From positions 62,001 through 126,000 of the forward strand of contig NZ_LGIS01000020.1 of NCBI RefSeq assembly GCF_001187905.1: 64,000 nucleotides of DNA, read 5' to 3'. The stretch is from Pantoea sp. RIT-PI-b (lineage in GTDB: Bacteria > Pseudomonadota > Gammaproteobacteria > Enterobacterales > Enterobacteriaceae). Both the position numbers and the translations under genes were made by a program. Of this stretch, positions 30,784 through 39,117 are shown one piece after another; positions within the stretch are counted from its first letter, which is position 1, and the number at the start of each line of letters is the position of its first letter. The notes under the pieces are model-generated. The model had not been told where the DNA came from, searched no databases, and worked only from the letters and a program-made list of their open reading frames with translations.

Positions 30784-31734
30784 TTAATTAATGTTACGCC
30801 AGGCACCAATCGCCGGATCGGCGAGATCCGCATGCAGGGTGTCAATCAGTAACACAGTCACTTTTTGCTGTGGCATAAACTGCGGCGACCAAACGCCGCG
30901 TAATGTTTCAACCCGCTTCTTCAGAACATCGTTATCCTGGTCAGCGGTTTTGTCCATCTTCACTAATAGCGTGCCGCTAAAGCGCCACACATGTTGTTGG
31001 GCATCAAAGGGCAGCACCAGCCAGCTATCATCGGCATCCGGACGCGTAACAATCATGCGCTGGTTATTGACCGAAACCACTTCCAGCGGCGGACCGCTCA
31101 TTTTCAGGTCAGCAATGGGATAGCCCTGATAGAAGTTGAGCGCCACTTTGTGCGCTTTGCCTGCGCTCATCAGCGTCATGTCGCTTGGGCCTTCCAGCCA
31201 GCCTTCCGTAGAGCAGTGCTGTTGTGGATTATCCGGAATAAACAGCGATTCGCCTTTATCGTCCCACCAGGTACGGAAGTGGCAGCCGCCGGGCAGCGCA
31301 AAATGCTGCAGCGGTGTGCTATCCGCCGGGCGCGACAAATCGAGTGGCGCCGCATTAGTACTGGTGGCGCTGACGGTGGCATCGTTTAACACGATCGGCC
31401 GCCAGTTCTGCAGTTTGGCCGCGCTGCCGTTTGCCAGCACGCTGCCCTCTTTGTTGGTCATCTGCCACGGCAGCTCATCCAGCAAACCGCACTGATTTGC
31501 CAGCAGCGTACCGACGCGCGGCAGGAAGCTGGTTAAAATGCTGGAGTCGGTGCTTTTGCCGGAAACGATGCGCAGCGGCAGCGTCTCTTTACACCAGTCA
31601 TTGGGCGCCTTACTGGCCACGTCATCGATATAGACTTCCAATGACAGGCTCGGGGAATACACCACGCGATAATCTTCTGCCTGCGCATTTAAGGCCAGCA
31701 ACAGGGTTGCGAAGCCCGTCAACCACACTTTCAT
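30784..31734 (-). CDS. Exported protein of the type VI cluster, function unknown
   Basis: Start at the ATG at 31734 (AAGGATTCTT upstream), 316 residues with a signal peptide ending AQA-E. Cysteines occur in pairs (WCKETL, NQCGLL, GGCHF, QHCST), suggesting periplasmic disulfides. No catalytic motif recognised. Between the kinase and pppA genes, so it may sense envelope state for the kinase or work with the TssM/TssL complex; that is inference. Confidence 0.7.
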   Translation of the reverse strand: MKVWLTGFATLLLALNAQAEDYRVVYSPSLSLEVYIDDVASKAPNDWCKETLPLRIVSGKSTDSSILTSFLPRVGTLLANQCGLLDELPWQMTNKEGSVLANGSAAKLQNWRPIVLNDATVSATSTNAAPLDLSRPADSTPLQHFALPGGCHFRTWWDDKGESLFIPDNPQQHCSTEGWLEGPSDMTLMSAGKAHKVALNFYQGYPIADLKMSGPPLEVVSVNNQRMIVTRPDADDSWLVLPFDAQQHVWRFSGTLLVKMDKTADQDNDVLKKRVETLRGVWSPQFMPQQKVTVLLIDTLHADLADPAIGAWRNIN

Positions 31735-31747
31735 AAGAATCCTTGGA

Positions 31748-32524
31748 TCAATAACGTGACGGCAGAAAACGTGCCGCATCAGCCTGGGAGTAAAGCAGCG
31801 TCGCTTCCTGCGGTTCGCCAATCCAGACTGCCAGAGCGCTGAGATTGTCGCTTTTCACACTGCGGTTAACGGCTTGTTCCATCAAAGTCAGCCACTCTTC
31901 GCAGGCATTTACCATGCGCAGTGCCAGTTCCATTTCGTGGGTGGTGAGATTGAGCCAGAATCCGTCGCTGCAGACGAGAAACGCGTCGCCATCGGTGAGT
32001 GAAATAACCTCACTAAACGTGGCCGGGCGTGCAGGCTCCACACCGAGCGCATTATAGAGTAAATTACTGTTAATGCCGGTATTTTCATAGCCCGCCTCAC
32101 GTAACTGCTGGGCCAGACTGTGGTCACGCGTCACCTGATTCAGCACTCCATGACGGAAGTGATAAACCCGGCTATCCCCGGCGTGCGCCCACCATGCGCG
32201 CTGTTTTTCGCGGTCGATAAACAGCGCGGCGAGGGTGGTGCTCATGCGTGAAAAATTCGGATTTTTTCCCTGTGCCTCAATCAGCACCTGCTGGCAGTGT
32301 TCGATGGCGGCGCGCGTGCTTTCCGGGGTAAAGGTCTCGCTGTGCTGTAACTGCGTCAGTAAGGTATCGCGCACCAGCTGAGCGGCGATATCACCGCCAG
32401 GCAGACCGGCAACGCCGTCACACACCAGAAAACAGGCTTTGTGATCGTCCAGTTCGGCGCCGGTGCGGTCCTGATTTTCGTCGCGCATACCTTGCTGGCA
32501 GCGGCTGGCAAACATCATCTTCAT
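31748..32524 (-). CDS. pppA: PP2C-type Ser/Thr phosphatase
   Basis: 258 residues. PP2C metal motifs: RDENQDR near the N-terminus, FLVCDGVAGLPGGD, AGDSRVYHFR and CSDGFWLN. In the H1-type secretion system PppA dephosphorylates the FHA protein and turns secretion off. Its ATG overlaps the FHA gene stop by 4 bases, so they are translationally coupled. Confidence 0.88.
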   Translation of the reverse strand: MKMMFASRCQQGMRDENQDRTGAELDDHKACFLVCDGVAGLPGGDIAAQLVRDTLLTQLQHSETFTPESTRAAIEHCQQVLIEAQGKNPNFSRMSTTLAALFIDREKQRAWWAHAGDSRVYHFRHGVLNQVTRDHSLAQQLREAGYENTGINSNLLYNALGVEPARPATFSEVISLTDGDAFLVCSDGFWLNLTTHEMELALRMVNACEEWLTLMEQAVNRSVKSDNLSALAVWIGEPQEATLLYSQADAARFLPSRY

Positions 32525-33633
32525 GCGTCTTCGGTCCGCGTCTGAGAATCTTTGTACTGATTCACTTCCATATCATAGGCATGCAGGAAGGCTTCGCCGA
32601 ACAGCGTGTGGAAGTCATCTTCAATTTCACCGGCGGTGCGCTGATAGTGGCGCGAGAAATAATCCCACATTGCCGCTTTGCGACCGCTGCTGAACCCAAG
32701 CTTTGGCAACACGCCATCTTTACGCGCCTCCTCTTCAAGGCGCTGCGGGCTAAACGATTGCAACATCGCGGCGATAATGGCGCGGATACCGGCAATCATG
32801 CCAAGCTGATGCGCCTGTAAATCCACCAGCGCATCACGCACCGCCGGTTCCGGCGGCATAAAGCCGGGCATCTGGCTTTGATACATCTGCATCAGCACGG
32901 TTTTACCCGATGGCAGAATTTTAAACGGGTTATTGGCTTCATTGAGGATCATCGTCATGTCGGCTTTCACGCCGCGCTTCAGAATCGAGCGCGAGGAGAG
33001 CAGGGCGACGGTGCCTTGCGAGAACAGACTTAGCATGCGGCCGGTCACGCGCATCTGCTCTTCGGTGATGGTGGTTTGCTGGCCGTTGTTCAGCCCCATG
33101 CCTTCCAGCAGCGCGGCGATCAGCTTGTCCTGGCTGGCACCAGGTAACACGTTCGGTAACGTCGGCGCATCGCTTTGTGGGTCGATAGCCAGACGCGGAT
33201 CGTTGCGGCGCTCAGCGCGGGCGACAGGTTCGGGGATGGCCTCCGGCTGCTGTAACATGCCAAGCGGATCGTCGGTGTTGTCGGCAAAAAAAGCCAGCGG
33301 ATCGCCCCGACTCGCGTTGAGGTTATTGGGATCGCGCACCTCAAGCCCGTACTCACCAATTTGTAGCGTATCACCATCTTGCAACGCCACTTGCGAACCG
33401 CGTTGCAGCGCGACGCCATTCAGCACCACCGAGGTGACGCTGCCTTGATTGGTTAAACGGCACTCGCCTTCCGGCGAAAGGTGTACCAGCGCCTGCAGAC
33501 GCGATATCGCACGCGATTCGTCGGGCAGTACCAGATCGTTATCCTGACTGCGGCCGATGGTGCCGCCGGGCGGTTTGAAATCAACCGTTTTTGCCGGCAC
33601 ATCCGTATTGCACTGCACAATGGTAAATTGCAT
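32521..33633 (-). CDS. tagH: Type VI FHA-domain scaffold protein
   Basis: Start at the ATG at 33633 (GGGAAG upstream), 370 residues. An N-terminal FHA domain (about 15-95: GGTIGRSQDNDLVLPDE, then SRLQALV and LNGVAL) binds phosphothreonine. A linker rich in D, P and R leads to the helical type VI FHA C-terminal domain (about 180-365), with LSSRSILKRGVKADMTMI and NPFKILPSGK typical of the family. Target of the neighbouring kinase/phosphatase pair. Confidence 0.88.
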   Translation of the reverse strand: MQFTIVQCNTDVPAKTVDFKPPGGTIGRSQDNDLVLPDESRAISRLQALVHLSPEGECRLTNQGSVTSVVLNGVALQRGSQVALQDGDTLQIGEYGLEVRDPNNLNASRGDPLAFFADNTDDPLGMLQQPEAIPEPVARAERRNDPRLAIDPQSDAPTLPNVLPGASQDKLIAALLEGMGLNNGQQTTITEEQMRVTGRMLSLFSQGTVALLSSRSILKRGVKADMTMILNEANNPFKILPSGKTVLMQMYQSQMPGFMPPEPAVRDALVDLQAHQLGMIAGIRAIIAAMLQSFSPQRLEEEARKDGVLPKLGFSSGRKAAMWDYFSRHYQRTAGEIEDDFHTLFGEAFLHAYDMEVNQYKDSQTRTEDA

Positions 33634-33666
33634 GAGTCTTCCCGTTAACAAGGCAAACGCTGCGGC

Positions 33667-34365
33667 CTATTCAAACATCGGTGGATAGAGGCCGTTGCGG
33701 CCCGGCTGTGCACCAGACGCCGGGTTAAACAATAACGTAAACAGTTGCGCAGTAAGCGGGCCACTGTGCTTATGCGTGGCATGGCTAAAACCGTCACTGC
33801 GATTACTCCACCAGTAGCTGATGTGCTGCTGCGGATCGAACCTGTCGGCCACTTCACGCCAGCTTAGCGTGCAGGGCAAATCCTCAAAACCAATCACGTC
33901 CATAATGTCGCTGCGCTGGGTATCCGGCACCATCAGCGGCGACAAATGCTGCATTTGCTGCTCCAGTGCATCGGGGTTGAGCCGATCGCGTACCGCGTGC
34001 AGCAGCAGCGCGCCAAGCTCCTGAAACCAGTCGCCGGACATCGCCAGCTGCGCACTGTGCCAGTGGCTCAGTGGAAAACTACGCAGCGCCAGCAGCGGCC
34101 AGGCACGGCCCACGCGATCGCTCGAGGGCAGCAGACAGCCCATCTGCACCTGCTGGCGCAGCGGCGAAAGCGGTAACACAAAATTCCACACCGGCGCCTG
34201 CAAAAACTGCGCGGTGCTGGCACCCGGCTGCTGATGCCAGTGCATCAATCCTTGTTGAAACCAGTGGCTCCATGGCGTCACGGTATGTTCGCTCAGACGC
34301 TGGCGCAAAAAATCGCCGGTAGCCGGTAACTTGCCGTACCAGCCCGGCGCAGTGTGTGTCGGCAT
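33667..34365 (-). CDS. tagF: Type VI accessory protein TagF
   Basis: 232 residues from the ATG at 34365 (GGTGAGG upstream); a GTG 21 bases earlier overlaps the tssM stop and is possible. The N-terminal PGWYGKLPATGDFLRQRL is the DUF2094/TagF signature, with GRAWPLLAL later. TagF represses secretion after translation, probably by binding the FHA protein. It is not fused to a PppA domain as in some species, as pppA is separate here. Confidence 0.87.
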   Translation of the reverse strand: MPTHTAPGWYGKLPATGDFLRQRLSEHTVTPWSHWFQQGLMHWHQQPGASTAQFLQAPVWNFVLPLSPLRQQVQMGCLLPSSDRVGRAWPLLALRSFPLSHWHSAQLAMSGDWFQELGALLLHAVRDRLNPDALEQQMQHLSPLMVPDTQRSDIMDVIGFEDLPCTLSWREVADRFDPQQHISYWWSNRSDGFSHATHKHSGPLTAQLFTLLFNPASGAQPGRNGLYPPMFE

Positions 34366-34378
34366 CGTTACCTCACCA

Positions 34379-36496
34379 TTACTCACTGTGTCTGGTCAAT
34401 CGCTGCGCAGCGGCATGCGGCGCAATCGCCAGCGTATTGCTACTTTCACCGGCATTTTTCAGATTCTCCGCAAGCTTGCGCATCATTAATGCGTTATCGC
34501 GTGCATACGGCGAAGATTGAATCTGCTGATCCAGCAGCTGGCTAAGATGCCAGTCGAGCTGCTGCAAATCACGCGCGCTGACATCACTGGGCAGCGTACG
34601 CTGCAGGTTTTGCATCAGCCAGCCACGCAGAAACTCGCCGTCATAATTGCGCGGCTGATACAGCATCTGATAGGCACGCAGCGCATTGCGACTGTATTCG
34701 TTATCGTTGCCCGGATCGTCACGCAGCAAATTAGTGATCTGCTGGGCCACGCGTGGCAACAGGAGAGACTTAAGCGCATTTTGATAAAGCGCCCACGCCG
34801 CATCGCTTACCTGGGTACCACGATACAAACCCACGCGCATGGTAAGCGGTGGATTGTCGAGGGAAAAACGCTCAGACAACGGCAGTTTTACCAGGTTATT
34901 TAAGAAGGGTAGCAGATCAAAAATATTATCGGCGGGCTGATGAATCACCTGCTGACTTTGCACGGTGATCGGCGCAATGCGCTCAGCTACCTGATCAAGA
35001 TAACGCTGATTCTGCACGTAGCTGGTGAGCCACAAACAGGAGAGTAGCAGCAGGGCGCCGGTGAGCACGCCATAGCCAATCCAGTGGAACAGGCGGTTAC
35101 GGTATTCCCAGTGGCGATTGCTGCCTGCTAAACCGCTTTCGCGAAACACCAGGTCACTCAGCAAATCACGGATAAAGAAACTCTGGCCTTTATTGCCGGG
35201 AATCGGGCTGCTGCGATTGACGCTATCCCAGGCTGCCAGGCTGCTTTCACCAGTATGCGGCAGCTGCAATTTGCGGTTCAGCTCACCCATGATGCGGTCA
35301 AACGGCAAACCTTCCTGGGTGCCGCTGGTAAAGAACAAACCGCGCGCCGACCAGGCAATTGGCTCCTGATGGCTGGAGAACACCACGTCGAGGTACTCAT
35401 TCAGCAGCGGACGCAGCGAGCTGAACTCCTGTGGGAACAGGAAGCTATCAGCGCGCTGCGTCAAATCGCGTTCGCTGGCCATCACGTTGGCCAACTGCTG
35501 CTGCAAACGCTGCTCTAAGTGCTGATATTGCTGGCTAAAGCTGCGGTGCCAATCATCTTTATGCGGTTTGCCCGGTTCCCACGGAAAGGTAAAGCCCCAG
35601 ATGGCATCGCGCTGCGGCTTGCTCTGGCTGCCGTAAAAGCTCATAAAACCTTTCAGCAGATCGGTTTTGGTTACCATCACGTAAACCGGGAAATGGATGC
35701 CGGTGTGCTGATGCAGTTCCGCCATGCGCTCACGCAGCGCGCTGGCCTGCGCATGGCGCGCCTCCGCCGAATCGGTGAGCAGATCGGAGACGCTGATAGT
35801 CATGATCACACCGTTGATTGGCTGGCGAGTGCGATAGCGTTTCAGCAGGTTGATAAAGCTTTGCCATTCAGCGCCGTCGCGCGCGCGCTGACTCTCCTGC
35901 AAGGCGTAACGGCCAGCGGTGTCGATCAGCACCGCGCTGTCGGTAAACCACCAGTCGCAATGTCGCGTACCGCCGACGCCGCGGATGGCCGCTTTGCCGA
36001 GGCTGTCGGTCAGCGGAAACTCTAATCCGGCGTTGAGCAGCGCCGTGGTTTTACCGGCACCCGGTGCGCCAATCATCACGTACCACGGCAACTGATAAAG
36101 GTAGTGACTCTGAAAGCGTGCCAGCCAGCTCTTCTGATGACGACGACCAAATTGCGTGCGCTTGAGGCGCAGTGCTGCTTCGCTGAAGCGCTGCGCCAGC
36201 AGCGTTTCGGTAGCCTGACGATCGGATAACTCTTCCTGGCTCATCTGCTGCAAGCGATTGAGCAGCTTGCTGTTGAACCAGCCGCGCCACAGCGCCGGAA
36301 TAAACTGGAACAGCAGCCACAGCAAGAACAGCAGACCCACCACCAGCTGACGCGGCAATACCGGCTCGAGCGGCCGCGTATCGCCCCAGCTCCACAGCGG
36401 GCCGAGCATCCACAGCACGCAGCTGAGCGCGGTGACGCCAATCAGGCTCCACAGTAAGCGATGGGTTAAGAGATGTTGCAGTGATGCGCGCATCAT
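34379..36496 (-). CDS. tssM: Type VI inner-membrane protein TssM, short form
   Basis: 705 residues against roughly 1,100-1,300 for the family. Two N-terminal membrane segments (about 14-36, 50-70), a cytoplasmic NTPase domain with Walker A GAPGAGKT (143-150), a third membrane segment near 455, then only about 240 periplasmic residues. The C-terminal periplasmic domain that meets TssJ is missing. The end is a clean stop overlapped by tagF, with no leftover coding sequence. Start overlaps the tssL stop. Confidence 0.88.
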   Translation of the reverse strand: MMRASLQHLLTHRLLWSLIGVTALSCVLWMLGPLWSWGDTRPLEPVLPRQLVVGLLFLLWLLFQFIPALWRGWFNSKLLNRLQQMSQEELSDRQATETLLAQRFSEAALRLKRTQFGRRHQKSWLARFQSHYLYQLPWYVMIGAPGAGKTTALLNAGLEFPLTDSLGKAAIRGVGGTRHCDWWFTDSAVLIDTAGRYALQESQRARDGAEWQSFINLLKRYRTRQPINGVIMTISVSDLLTDSAEARHAQASALRERMAELHQHTGIHFPVYVMVTKTDLLKGFMSFYGSQSKPQRDAIWGFTFPWEPGKPHKDDWHRSFSQQYQHLEQRLQQQLANVMASERDLTQRADSFLFPQEFSSLRPLLNEYLDVVFSSHQEPIAWSARGLFFTSGTQEGLPFDRIMGELNRKLQLPHTGESSLAAWDSVNRSSPIPGNKGQSFFIRDLLSDLVFRESGLAGSNRHWEYRNRLFHWIGYGVLTGALLLLSCLWLTSYVQNQRYLDQVAERIAPITVQSQQVIHQPADNIFDLLPFLNNLVKLPLSERFSLDNPPLTMRVGLYRGTQVSDAAWALYQNALKSLLLPRVAQQITNLLRDDPGNDNEYSRNALRAYQMLYQPRNYDGEFLRGWLMQNLQRTLPSDVSARDLQQLDWHLSQLLDQQIQSSPYARDNALMMRKLAENLKNAGESSNTLAIAPHAAAQRLTRHSE

Positions 36497-37707
36497 TGGC
36501 CTCCCTGATGATTGCCGAGGGTTTCCGGTGTCGCAAACAAGGTGATTTCCACCCGGCGATTGCGCGCGCGGTTTTCATTGCTGTCATTCGGCAGCAGCGG
36601 ATTACTGTCGCCGCGACCTTCCGCTTTCACGCTGTGGCCTTCAGCTAACTGCGGATTAAGCAGCTGCGTCACCGCGCGTGCGCGGGCAAAAGAGAATTCA
36701 TAGCTTGAGGCGAAACGGCCGTCGACCGGGCTGTTATCGGTGTAGACCGAAACCAGCACCGTGCCTTTCACCGTCTTCATCGCGCTGGCAACGTGGGCCA
36801 AAAGCGCGCGACCCACCTGATTCACCACGGTGCCATCACTGGAAAACAGTTTATCGGCGGGAATGATCACTTTGCTGCCGAATGCGCCGTCGCTCACTTC
36901 CAGCTGACCAGCGGCAATCACATCATTAAGGCGTTGATGGAGATCGAGCAGCGCCTGCGGCGAAGTAGGGCGACGGCCGGGCGTGATTTGGGGCAAGGGA
37001 GTTTGATAGATAGTACGTAACAGCGGTTCGGCCGCGTTGCCCAGTCGCCAGTTCAGCCCGCTATAAATCAGGCTGGCCACCAGGGTCGCTAAGGTCACGC
37101 AGGCCCATAGCGGCACCATCGGACGCGTTAAGGTGCTCACCAGCGGATGCACTTCCACCAGCGGTACCGCGGCATTCGCGCTCGACGGGCGGTTTTCAGC
37201 AATCAGTTGCGCCAGACGTTTCCGGATGGCTTCGCACTGCACGCGGCCATTCTCACTGCCGCGATAGCGCCCTTCATAGCCGAGCAGCAGGCAATAGTGG
37301 ATCAGTTCCAGCAGCCAAAGATGCTGCTGTGGACTTTGTGACACGCGCGAAAGCAGCTGGAAAAACTTCTCGCCGCCCCAGCTTTCATTATGAAAAGTCA
37401 CTAACATGCCGTTACCAGACCACACGCCGCGCGTGCCCCACGGCGTTTGCGCCGCGGCTTCATCCAGCACGCTGCACAGGCAGTAGCGCGCGCCGATGAT
37501 CATCTCAAACGGCAGCCCCGCTTGTTTACAGCGCTGCTCAAACTGACGGATCTCTTCGATCAGTAACTGACGCAAACCGGCAGGATCGTCATGCGTGGCG
37601 GCCTGCCGTATGCGGACGACGGCATTCAGAATCGGTGCTGCGGCATTAAGCAAAAGGTTATCATTGCCCGCGACAATGCCATCGCGAGCAAGGGAATCCT
37701 GAGTCAT
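36493..37707 (-). CDS. tssL: Type VI protein TssL with OmpA-like domain
   Basis: 404 residues: cytoplasmic IcmH/DotU domain (about 20-180, with CSVLDEAAAQTPWG and ESWGGEKFF), one membrane anchor (about 196-217), and a periplasmic OmpA-like peptidoglycan-binding domain (about 285-395, ending NENRARNRRVEITLF). The fused OmpA domain marks an evolved TssL that holds the complex to the cell wall. First gene after the lipoprotein; overlaps tssM. Confidence 0.92.
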   Translation of the reverse strand: MTQDSLARDGIVAGNDNLLLNAAAPILNAVVRIRQAATHDDPAGLRQLLIEEIRQFEQRCKQAGLPFEMIIGARYCLCSVLDEAAAQTPWGTRGVWSGNGMLVTFHNESWGGEKFFQLLSRVSQSPQQHLWLLELIHYCLLLGYEGRYRGSENGRVQCEAIRKRLAQLIAENRPSSANAAVPLVEVHPLVSTLTRPMVPLWACVTLATLVASLIYSGLNWRLGNAAEPLLRTIYQTPLPQITPGRRPTSPQALLDLHQRLNDVIAAGQLEVSDGAFGSKVIIPADKLFSSDGTVVNQVGRALLAHVASAMKTVKGTVLVSVYTDNSPVDGRFASSYEFSFARARAVTQLLNPQLAEGHSVKAEGRGDSNPLLPNDSNENRARNRRVEITLFATPETLGNHQGGQ

Positions 37708-37779
37708 TAAATCTTGGTTATCCAGGCAAGGGCGAAAATCACAGCCATATCGACAAGCACTGTGCGCCGGATTGCATTA

Positions 37780-38274
37780 TCAGTCTAAGATCCAGGTCGC
37801 GGTATCGTTAGTGCGACAAGCTTTACTGGCGCCCCCAACGGCCACACAGACCTGTTTGCTGTTACGGCGAGGACGTGGACGATCGCTACGGATGGTCGCG
37901 TCATAACGGCTGCTCTCCACGCCGGCTTTTGGCGGAATATAGCCGATAAGCTGACCATTCGGTTCATCAGCCACCGCAAGCCAGCTGTGTTCAACACGAC
38001 CCAGAACTTCAAACGGTTTGGCGTTATCGAGATAGCGCACCACCTTGCCACCAAAATCAGGCGTGGTCATCACGGAAGCCGCATACAGTGCGCGATAGCT
38101 CTCATTAACCGGCGTGAACTCAGCAGGTGCTGCCACCGCATGACGATGGACCAGTTGCACGCCATTTACTTCGCTGGTTACCAGTGTGTCATCAGTAACG
38201 GGCGGCGGTGGCGCTTTACAAGCAGCCAGACTTAACACCGCGAGTAAGACAAGCACGAGACTCTTATTCACCAT
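37780..38274 (-). CDS. SH3-like lipoprotein at the head of the type VI cluster
   Basis: 164 residues from the ATG at 38274 (TGAGGATC upstream). The signal ends in lipobox LSLAAC followed by K and A, so outer-membrane sorting is expected. The mature part has a proline-rich start and an SH3-like stretch (KPFEVLGRVEHSWLAVADEPNGQLIGYIPP). A C-terminal cysteine pair (VCVAV, KACRT) may form a disulfide. It is about the size of TssJ but lacks recognisable TssJ sequence; it may replace TssJ or bind peptidoglycan. Confidence 0.7.
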   Translation of the reverse strand: MVNKSLVLVLLAVLSLAACKAPPPPVTDDTLVTSEVNGVQLVHRHAVAAPAEFTPVNESYRALYAASVMTTPDFGGKVVRYLDNAKPFEVLGRVEHSWLAVADEPNGQLIGYIPPKAGVESSRYDATIRSDRPRPRRNSKQVCVAVGGASKACRTNDTATWILD

Positions 38275-38597
38275 GATCCTCAAATTTCATCAGATTAGCT
38301 GCAGAGTAATCTGCGGCACGGGCCGGTTAGGCAGGCAGATTAGGCAGCAAGAAAGCCATCAAAAAAACAGACAGATTACAGAAAGATAGTGCTGAACTAA
38401 GTCTACCTAAGACTTTTGAGAATTCAAACCATTGCACCACTCGAAATCCCGTGCTAGCGGGCGAAAAAGCAGCGCAGGCCGATGATATAAAACACATAGT
38501 CACGGTGATAGATAAGCTCAGTTAATTTATTCGGTGCGGTAAGCGATACACGTTGGCGTAACGGCTTTTGGTGGCTGCTAGTGCCAATCATAAATGG

Positions 38598-38618
38598 TAA
38601 ATAAGATTAATCTATTTA
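38598..38618. repeat. AT-rich near-palindrome
   Basis: TAAATA-A-GATTAATC-TATTTA: outer arms pair and the central GATTAATC is itself a palindrome. A protein-binding site is possible; no assignment. Confidence 0.35.
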
Positions 38619-38749
38619 TGTGAAATAAAAAAGATTGCCCAGGGAAACAATTTTCTTAATTTCGGAATTTCCGCGCCCGATTCTGCCGTTATTTATCCTG
38701 GTACGGCACGGGTTTTGCTTAATCTCTCATTTCAACGCCAACGTCAGTT

Positions 38750-38766
38750 TGCACAATTTATGTGCA
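38750..38766. promoter_or_regulatory. Inverted repeat TGCACA-N5-TGTGCA
   Basis: Perfect 6-base arms around ATTTA, about 170 bases before the plus-strand terminator. A candidate operator for the unassigned transcript that ends there. Confidence 0.35.
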
Positions 38767-38921
38767 TCCTGCGCCTTCAGACAGTGCAAATTGGCGGCTT
38801 ACTGCCCGTTTTAGCCGTGATCCGGCGGAAAGATAAGGCAAAATCATTGGCACACCGTTTGCAATATCCCACTTACATTGCGCATTTGCTTCACGTTGCT
38901 GCAGAGGCGAGTGCTTTGGAT

Positions 38922-38969
38922 AAAGGCGTCCTACCCATGTTGAACTCATGGCACAGGACGCCTTTTTTT
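38922..38969 (+). terminator. Strong plus-strand terminator with no known gene
   Basis: Stem AAAGGCGTCCT (38922-38932) / AGGACGCCTTT (38955-38965), an inner CCATG/CATGG stem, and a run of seven Ts (38963-38969). The only upstream gene, the lipoprotein, runs the other way, so the terminator implies an unannotated plus-strand transcript. Confidence 0.8.
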
Positions 38970-39117
38970 ATGCCTTTATCACTACGTCTGCTGGCGATGG
39001 CTGCACACAATTTCACTTATGGCTAAATAAACTCACATTTCTCCCCTTTAATCCGCGCTTTAGCCTGAGCGGGTTTTGGCATTCTATGCTCAGAATTCCT
39101 GCCAGCTGAGGTGCGTT

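Larger units (their letters stand above)
38275..39117. other. Long intergenic region before flhB
   Basis: 843 bases without a convincing gene. The left part must hold the type VI promoter (minus strand). Structures seen are an AT-rich near-palindrome (38598-38618), a TGCACA/TGTGCA repeat (38750-38766) and a plus-strand terminator (38922-38969). The flhB promoter should lie right of that terminator. Confidence 0.6.

Noticed and set aside
37780..38274. Calling the lipoprotein tssJ
   Set aside because: Size, lipobox and position fit, but the sequence looks SH3-like and shows no TssJ feature I can point to.
38715..39026. 103-codon frame before flhB
   Set aside because: It reads straight through the strong terminator at 38922-38969, which a real gene would not do; a non-coding RNA explains the region better.
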